Assembly: GCA_000695325.1 (NCBI GenBank)
Contig: AVPN01000164.1
Location: forward strand, 14,596 to 40,768
From: Pleurobrachia bachei
Taxonomy: Eukaryota > Ctenophora > Tentaculata > Cydippida > Pleurobrachiidae
Direction of reading: 5' to 3'
Length of the DNA stretch: 26,173 nt
Of the stretch, positions 19,849-26,173 are shown piece by piece (positions within the stretch are counted from its first letter, which is position 1; the number at the start of each line of letters is the position of its first letter). The notes below the pieces were generated by a model. The model saw only the letters and a list, made by a program, of their open reading frames with translations. It searched no databases and had not been told where the DNA came from. The position numbers and the translations under genes are program-made.

Positions 19849-22800
19849 TCATCTCTTTAGTCGGTCAGTAACGATCCTGTCAAACTGAGCGTGATCACGT
19901 GACTTAATAAAAACTCTGAACCCCAACAGTAGATCCTTGTGCTCAGGTAGGAACAACCCACATGCACCCTCTACCAACCCCACAATATCTGTAGACCCAC
20001 CTGATTTGAAATCTGCCATTATCCTCCTAAACTGTACATATTCCTCCGTGGAAAGTTTAATTTTAAGTCGAGCAGAGTAACTTATTAAAGCTTCTCTAGC
20101 TCGATCCGTCCCACTGGCAGTAGCTGCTTCCTGTCGGACGGCTAGAGCCTGACCAGTCACAAGTTTTATCCTCTTTCTAGGTTGTTTCAGGACCTCAGGA
20201 GTTTTAAATTCCTCCTCCTTCTTTCCCTCGACACTCAAATTAGCAGGGGTCTCAAAGGAGTTTTCATTGCTAGCACTCAGAGAAGAAAGAAGACTGTTCC
20301 GTTTGGAGCCTGCCCTACTATACTTTTTAGGAGGTGGTGTGGTCTCGAGTAGAGAAGTATCTGCAACTGCAGCAGTCTGTTTAGGAGCGATAGGAGGCAG
20401 GTTATGGTATACAGATTTCATCTCTTCCTTCATTCTAGGGTACAATACACCTTCATTATCAGGCTCAATGACAGTCTTGGGAGCGTGGAGTTTAAAGAAC
20501 TCGTTCAAGGGCCTGATAAACTTCCCAATATTATCATGAACCTGAACTGAGCTCTGCATCCATTTTGGAAGCTCACTAAAATTAGCTTTGTACCCAAATC
20601 TTCTCTCCAAAAAGAGTACCGCTCCAAAATCCTTGCTATGTCGGATAACCCTTGGGTGACGGACCAATTGTCGGGACCATGAAACAACAACTATGGTAAG
20701 TAACCCAGATAACAACTCAGGTCGCTCCCTTCTCTGTTGGTCGAGATAACTCCGTTTAGCGCTCACTTTGGGGTCTTTAGCAGGGGGATAGGGCATACCG
20801 GTGATGATAACTGCTCTACCATGCATGTCAGCAAAATCTATACCCTCACTTGCTTTACCTCTGCAGACTGCAAAGAGGATGGCTCCCGTCTTGCCGGTGT
20901 CTGGTGTTCGAACCTGTGGAAGGATATATGTAATAAAGAAAGATACTGCGATAGATAACACCAATCATCATACAATAAAATCATAGCACCATAAACTTAG
21001 TAACCCATCCCTTGCCAAAAATGTGCAGCAGAAACCAGGCCATATAGAATTTGGCAACTTATCTAAAATTGTAACCCTAAAATTATCAAGTCTTACCTTG
21101 ACATCAAAATCGCCCATAACCACGACCATTTCCTTTTTGTTTTTAGGCTCCATAAACACGCTCTTTATCTTGTCCATCCTGTCCCAGATACCCTTACTCT
21201 TCCAATGTTCTACAGTCAGATCCATAACATAGTAGGAGGGGAAGAACACTAGGACACCGTTAGGAACCTGTGTATCAGGTGATCATGGGATAACATACAT
21301 TGCATCATAGGTTCACAGCAGGAATAATAAAACAACCAATCAGAGTTCGTTATTTATGTCACGTGACTGGTTATCAGCCAATAACGGACCAGTATTTCCT
21401 GATTCGGTCGGTTCATGATTCACACTTGACACATTTGTACATAACAAGATCCCAACAAGATTCTCACTAGAATTTTACAAACTCTGTTAGATCGTGATGA
21501 ACAGATCAACTTCAACAACTTCATACATGATATCATAAACTACACGCACCTGTCTTAGAACGTTGATAATGGTGTTACCCAGAGAAGTCAGGTAGACAGG
21601 GCTGGATCTATTCTGGTATGTTGAGTTCAGTTCCACCCCTCCAACCCCCATAGATAGAACCTAGAAGGGAAGATTTAGATGATTATAGAGAAAGCCTAGA
21701 AGAAGGATCTTTGAGGAGGGGTTGAGTTGACTAGATTTCTTTAATTTGTTGCCAATCTCGGCACCCAAATCGGGTCTCGGCCATTACTACCATCACATTG
21801 GTTATGTTCTAACCCTTAAGATTACAATACTTGGTGACCAAAGCAAAAGTAAAAAGCAGAGGGAGCTATACCTGAACAAGGATCTGAGAGGGTTCAATAA
21901 CATGAGGATTAGAGAGGGTCACTGGAAATGGGATCTTCAGTTCGCTAGAGAAAGAAGAGATTGGGGAGAGAGTTCCAGAGGTTAGAATGATTGAGTAGAC
22001 TCCCTGTCTTTGGAATTCCTCCATTGCTAAACCTGTTCGTGGGGGGACTGGGTTTTAAATACTGGTGTTTTTGTAATAATAATGGTGAAAGCATGGGAAT
22101 ATATAAATTATAAAGGTTTATTGATATGACTAATATGAGAATATCTATAAACACCACGTACATTTAAAACATGAACTAGACATTATTTATCTTATCGACC
22201 GTCGACAAAAATAATGTTTATTTTAAACATTGATCGCATGATCACTATATAATTGCAGTATTTAGACATTATAATATAAATATCAAGAACTGCCATCCGG
22301 CTACCAACTGATGGATCATTATCAGTGTTATTTATTATTACCCCTAACTACATGGGCATGATATGACACTTACCAGGGCTAAAGCACCAATATGATAACT
22401 TGGTATAGAAGGTCGGGGCAACAGATTCAAGATGCGGTTTAACCTCTCTACTACCAAACGAGGATTTCTTATCTCTTTTCTCTTTGGACACATGACAAAC
22501 GTACTGTCTACTGGCGTCTTTAGTTTGTCCCAGGGTGATGTCTAGGATCTGCATAAAGTTGTTCAGGACCTGAAGAGCTGGGATTAAACTGGGAAGTAAC
22601 TCCGATCCCCCAATATAGAAAACTAACGGTATTTGACTCCGATATACCTCTAGTACCTACTATTCACCTGGAAGGTAGTGCCCATGACTTTGTTACTGCT
22701 GTTAACAGACAACACCGCCTCCATCTTCTGTAGCACCTCAGATATAGCCCCCTTAGTTTCGTCATTCACGTTGATGGAGTGGAGCAGGTTCTTGAACGTA

Positions 22801-25800
22801 CTCTAGAAGAGGGTGTTTGGTGGAGGTGAATGGAGTGGACAAGGTTCTTAAACGTACTCTAGAAGTATGAATGGAGGTCATTAGAACATAGAGGGAACTG
22901 GGAAGATGAAGCTGATTAGAGACAAATATACATGATATATTATAGGGTGTAAGGAGGGTTAAAGTAAATTTTCGATGTACCTCATGAACCAACTATAATA
23001 CCTTATCAATGACAGCTCCCTGTCCAGTAACAGATAACTTGTTAAACTCCCTCTCTAGAGACAGAAATATTCCCTTCATAGTGAGAACATCAGCCTTGGT
23101 TAGCTCAGTATCCTCTGTCCCTCCTCCTCCACTTACATCTTCTGTAACCCTCTGTAGTGCTACCTGGATAGTGTGAAATAGTGGCATACCACCCAGGCAG
23201 GAAGGTGGTGAAATAAATAATTTATCATCCCCAATTATACAAGATACTCAATGATATTTAAGCGATATTTAATTACCGTGCAGTTTTCAATACAGTTGGC
23301 TATATCAATGGAAGTTATCTCAAAACTAAATGACTCCTCACACACTTTCTCAACATTATGGGCCTGTGTGGAGGAGTTGTGGGGTAAAGTTCGAGGGTCA
23401 ATTGTATTCCCCGCGAATAGGGTACAGAATATTTGGGGGACTCTTGTTAGGGGGAATTAAGAGTATTTGGGGGACTCTGGTTAGAGGGAATTATTCAACT
23501 TTCAAGTGTGACTTTCTAAAAATAGCTACCTCATCAAAGATAATGATTGCGTTTTCCAAGGAGATGTTTTGATTTTTCCTTGTTTTTGCATCAATCAGAT
23601 AATTATAGGGCATAAACATGATATCAGCCGCTCTTGACATCTCCCTGTGTGGAATGAAAGGGTTGTTTTATCTGAGGGGTTACTTTAGCTGACTTGAAAA
23701 TCAGGGAATAGAAGCGAAAGAGTTGTTCAATGTTCGGTACAAAAAAACTTATCGAACGGTAGAAATAACTTGTGTCTCCTAAATACAGCTGTATAATTCT
23801 TTGTGTTTATAATACCTGGAGGTGTAGTCCCAATATAGAAAACTAACGGTATTTGACTCCGATATACCTCTAGTACCTACTATTCACCTGGAAGGTAGTG
23901 CCCATGACTTTGTTACTGCTGTTAACAGACAACACCGCCTCCATCTTCTGTAGCACCTCAGATATAGCCCCCTTAGTTTCGTCATTCACGTTGATGGAGT
24001 GGAGCAGGTTCTTGAACGTACTCTAGAAGAGGGTGTTTGGTGGAGGTGAATGGAGTGGACAAGGTTCTTAAACGTACTCTAGAAGTATGAATGGAGGAGT
24101 AATCTTGTATCTCCCTTGACCCTTCTACTTCGACTAATCTCTGTTTAATACATGATATATTATAGGGTGTAAGGAGGGTTAAAGTAAATTTTCGATGTAC
24201 CTCATGAACCAACTATAATACCTTATCAATGACAGCTCCCTGTCCAGTAACAGATAACTTGTTAAACTCCCTCTCTAGAGACAGAAATATTCCCTTCATA
24301 GTGAGAACATCAGCCTTGGTTAGCTCAGTATCCTCTGTCCCTCCTCCTCCACTTACATCTTCTGTAACCCTCTGTAGTGCTACCTGGATAGTGTGAAATA
24401 GTGGCATACCACCCAGGCAGGAAGGTGGTGAAATAAATAATTTATCATCCCCAATGATACAAGATACTCAATGATATTTAAGCGATATTTAATTACCGTG
24501 CAGTTTTCAATACAGTTGGCTATATCCATGGAAGTTATCTCAAAACTAAATGACTCCTCACACACTTTCTCAACATTATGGGCCTGTGTGGAGGAGTTGT
24601 GGGGTAAAGTTCGAGGGTCAATTGTATTCCCCGCGAATAGGGTACAGAATATTTGGGGGACTCTTGTTAGGGGGAATTAAGAGTATTTGGGGGACTCTGG
24701 TTAGAGGGAATTATTCAACTTTCAAGTGTGACTTTCTAAAAATAGCTACCTCATCAAAGATAATGATTGCGTTTTCCAAGGAGATGTTTTGATTTTTCCT
24801 TCAAAAACGTAGTTAGTCTATTAATATCCCGTATTTGTACTATAGTCGGCGCCTTGACATTTCCCTGTGTGGAATGAAAGGGTTGTTTTATCTGAGGGGT
24901 TAATTTAGCTGACTTGAAAATCAGGGAATAGAAGCGAAAGAGTTGTTCAATGTAAAAAAAACTTATCGAACGGTAGAAATAACTTGTGTCTCCTAAATAC
25001 AGCTGTATAATTCTTTGTGTTTATAATACCTGGAGGTGTAGTAGGGACACATGGTTTTGTCTTTGGCGACTTGTACCAGCTCTTCAATATCCATAATCTC
25101 GTTAAACACAGCATCTGACACTTTCTTCTCTACCTGTACAGTAATATTAAATCTTGATTAAGTACCATTATGTTATTAATTAATACGGGTTATATCCAAT
25201 GCTTGAATTGGTAATACAAACCATATATCGATTTATTGTAGATCAGATATAGTGATTTAGATATATATGTTGTAGGTCTAGAAGGGAGTTTAATTCCAAA
25301 TTTGGTAGTGCTTCCTTTATACCTGGGTGTAGTGAACGCAGCTTCGTTCCTTAACTTTAGCCCTACAAGCATGGATCTTAGCAGTCGAGTTCTCCATATC
25401 TTTCACCTGTATAAAATACATGGAGATAGGTATTTAAATGGAAGTTGAAAATGTGCAACTATGAAAGCTTCTCGACTTTCCGCTGCGGAAGATTGAGAGA
25501 CAATAATAATAATAAGGGCTGTAAAAATTGTTGTATTGGGTTTGTTGTCTGGAATTATGATCAAGATTGAGTTGCATGACAGTGTAAAACAAATAAAGGA
25601 TGATTTATGATCAAGATGATGCATTGATTACCTTTGGATGGACGCACATTTGGTCACGTGATCCTAACACCGCTATCTTTGGCTTGTACCGGGTGTTACG
25701 TAACTCCTTTACCACCTGTAAAATAAAAGTGTTATCTGCTTTTGTATTTTGTAACTGACAACAGCAAGACGTGAGTGTTGTGATGACTTAGTGACTCTAA

Positions 25801-26099
25801 GAGACGGTGCGTTGTTCCAAATCTCTTATCTCTAAATAATCGGAAGATGTGATCCGAATATCTACAAGATATCTAAAAGATCTACTACAATACCTGGGAT
25901 ATTTGGGAGTGGGTCCGGGACCGCATCTATTAACATCCTTACCGGTACTTTCGGAAGGGTCGCAGGGGACACCCACCCTCTCCAACAGCGGCTGATAGTC
26001 CCTCCAGATGGGCACCTGATCTCGCTGCTTGTAGCTGCCGTTGGGCAATGTAGGTCTGACGCCATGCCAGTGCCGAGCATAGCAGGCACAATGTTTTAC
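19849..26099 (-). CDS. RTEL1: Regulator of telomere elongation helicase 1 (RTEL1), partial at 5' end, disrupted
   Basis: Minus-strand exons: 26099-25894, 25715-25632, 25406-25323, 25133-25030, a four-exon cassette present twice (B: 24864-24750, 24583-24497, 24383-24222, 24022-23888; A: 23644-23530, 23363-23277, 23163-23002, 22802-22668), 22569-22374, 22032-21872, 21660-21550, 21267-21097 and 20913-19849. RTEL1 is an XPD-type 5'-3' DNA helicase that dismantles D-loops and telomere loops. Seen: Walker A end [13 protein letters not shown], motif Ia SRTHSQISQ, four Fe-S cysteines (DQMCVHP, IHACRAK, RSCVHY, TMCPYY), FDE|AHN (DEAH), [42 protein letters not shown], then one harmonin-N-like domain ending RLKR. 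The N-terminus lies outside. A second harmonin domain, PIP box and RING are absent. Using cassette A alone keeps frame. Three complement blocks break motif Ia, exon 5B and motif VI. Confidence 0.92.
20654..20703. other. 50-bp complement-without-reversal block in RTEL1 motif VI
   Basis: Base by base, this block is the complement (same direction) of 18361-18410 in the duplicate exon; flanks on both sides align directly. It replaces the residues before VIRH: NEWYQQQSTRAVNQAVGR in the intact copy becomes unrelated sequence, though frame is kept. One further complementary position (20653) adjoins it and may be a silent substitution. Confidence 0.95.
21331..21414. repeat. Dispersed short repeat related to the element at 850-914
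   Basis: AACAACCAATCAG at 21331-21343 and a 29-bp stretch at 21386-21414 (27 of 29 identical to 884-912, including ATTCGGTCGGTTC) match the foldback element at 850-914. The middle holds extra sequence with a GTCACGTGAC palindrome (21359-21368). It lies in the RTEL1 intron before exon 12. Limits are approximate. Confidence 0.55.
22773..22865. repeat. Micro-duplication of the exon 8 acceptor
   Basis: A stretch of about 37 bp covering the start of RTEL1 exon 8 and its acceptor (22773-22809) is repeated with small changes at 22828-22865. This creates a second, upstream CTAG acceptor. The same arrangement is present in unit B. Confidence 0.8.
24098..24147. other. 50-bp complement-without-reversal block in RTEL1 intron (unit B)
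   Basis: Every one of 50 bases is the same-direction complement of 22878-22927 in unit A, with directly matching flanks (ATGGAGG before, ATACATGATATA after). It lies in the intron upstream of exon 8B. Which copy is original cannot be told here; by analogy with the other blocks unit B is the altered one. Confidence 0.95.
24802..24851. other. 50-bp complement-without-reversal block in RTEL1 exon 5B
   Basis: All 50 bases are the same-direction complement of 23582-23631. In unit A this stretch encodes [16 protein letters not shown], a conserved RTEL1/XPD segment before the DEAH box, so A is the original. The block puts a TAG stop in frame in exon 5B. Confidence 0.96.
25921..25970. other. 50-bp complement-without-reversal block in RTEL1 exon with motif Ia
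   Basis: No duplicate exists here. As given, the minus-strand frame from Walker A ([13 protein letters not shown]) meets three stops, then resumes in the same frame as SRTHSQISQ. If exactly these 50 bases are read as complement in place, the stops vanish and the junction reads IPTIIYASRTHSQ, the expected XPD-family motif Ia context. Confidence 0.88.
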
Positions 26100-26120
26100 C
26101 TGGGAGAGAAGGGGTGTGGC

Positions 26121-26122
<2 letters not shown>

Positions 26123-26173
<51 letters not shown>
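26123..26173. repeat. (GA)n microsatellite at right edge
   Basis: An uninterrupted GA run to the window end. On the minus strand it is a (CT)n tract upstream of the Walker A exon acceptor (ttctctcccag), again serving as pyrimidine tract. Confidence 0.9.

Larger units (their letters stand above)
16493..21127. repeat. Tandem duplication of the RTEL1-PPM1G junction (two copies of about 2.3 kb)
   Basis: Copy 1 (16493-18834) and copy 2 (18835-21127) are direct repeats. Each has, left to right, a (GA)n run, PPM1G exon 2, PPM1G exon 1, the intergenic spacer, the last RTEL1 exon and the edge of the preceding RTEL1 exon. They differ by scattered substitutions, mostly silent in exons, a one-codon indel, an approximately 46-bp extra segment in copy 1 near 16894-16940, and the 50-bp complement block in copy 2. 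Copy 1 is continuous with the rest of PPM1G; copy 2 is continuous with the rest of RTEL1. Confidence 0.92.
22609..25042. repeat. Tandem duplication of a 1,220-bp unit in RTEL1
   Basis: Unit A (22609-23828) and unit B (23829 to about 25042) are direct repeats at an offset of 1,220 bp, nearly identical except for a few substitutions, a 6-bp deletion in B and two 50-bp complement blocks. The unit spans exons 5-8 and ends 12 bp into exon 4. The A-B junction has only this exon 4 stub. Confidence 0.95.

Noticed and set aside
20653-20703. Explanation of the motif VI change by inversion or gene conversion
   Set aside because: The block matches the complement in the same direction, not the reverse complement, and no other copy in the window supplies that sequence.

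Overview
This is a nuclear window from an invertebrate animal. It has intron-rich protein genes with short GT-AG introns (about 0.1-0.4 kb), a nuclear-type tRNA-Ser with internal Pol III boxes, many (GA)n microsatellites, an N-gap and small transposon-like elements. The exact phylum cannot be fixed from the sequence; a compact, heterozygous, draft-assembled genome (sponge-, tunicate- or cnidarian-like) would fit. I annotated exons by hand from splice sites, reading phase and family motifs, so many real exons are shorter than any open frame around them.

Layout. (1) 648-1414 (+): the last two exons of a glycosylated type I membrane protein. (2) 1653-3773 (-): six 5' exons of a myotubularin-family (MTM1/MTMR2-like) gene covering the PH-GRAM domain and the start of the phosphatase domain; no catalytic exons are found to the left. 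(3) 3774-6784: no gene seen; holds a CpG-rich probable interspersed repeat. (4) 6785-6866 (+): tRNA-Ser(TGA). (5) 7173-8417 (-): the 3' four exons of an unrecognised gene. (6) 8609-10530: microsatellites and a proline-coding minisatellite. (7) 10736-11641 (+): an intronless divergent rhodopsin-class GPCR. (8) 12698-17317 (-): a complete ten-exon PPM1G (PP2C gamma) gene, with a 1.4 kb TA-flanked long-inverted-repeat element containing an N-gap in its last intron. (9) 17553-26099 (-): RTEL1, an iron-sulfur DNA helicase, lying directly upstream of PPM1G and running off the right edge.

The RTEL1-PPM1G junction is structurally complex. A segment of about 2.3 kb carrying the last RTEL1 exon and the first two PPM1G exons is present twice in tandem, with (GA)n runs at the breakpoints. 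A 1,220 bp unit holding four RTEL1 helicase exons is also present twice in tandem. Each duplication leaves one intact copy of every exon.

The most striking observation is in the RTEL1 region. Four blocks of 50 bp have each been replaced by their base-by-base COMPLEMENT WITHOUT REVERSAL. Three are proved by comparison with the duplicate copy (20654-20703, 24098-24147, 24802-24851). The fourth (25921-25970) is shown by restored reading frame and helicase motif Ia. Three of them destroy conserved RTEL1 motifs. Antiparallel DNA cannot yield this by inversion, so I read it as a sequence-processing or assembly artefact, or a deliberately altered sequence, unless raw reads show otherwise. I found no convincing new multi-gene system in the window.
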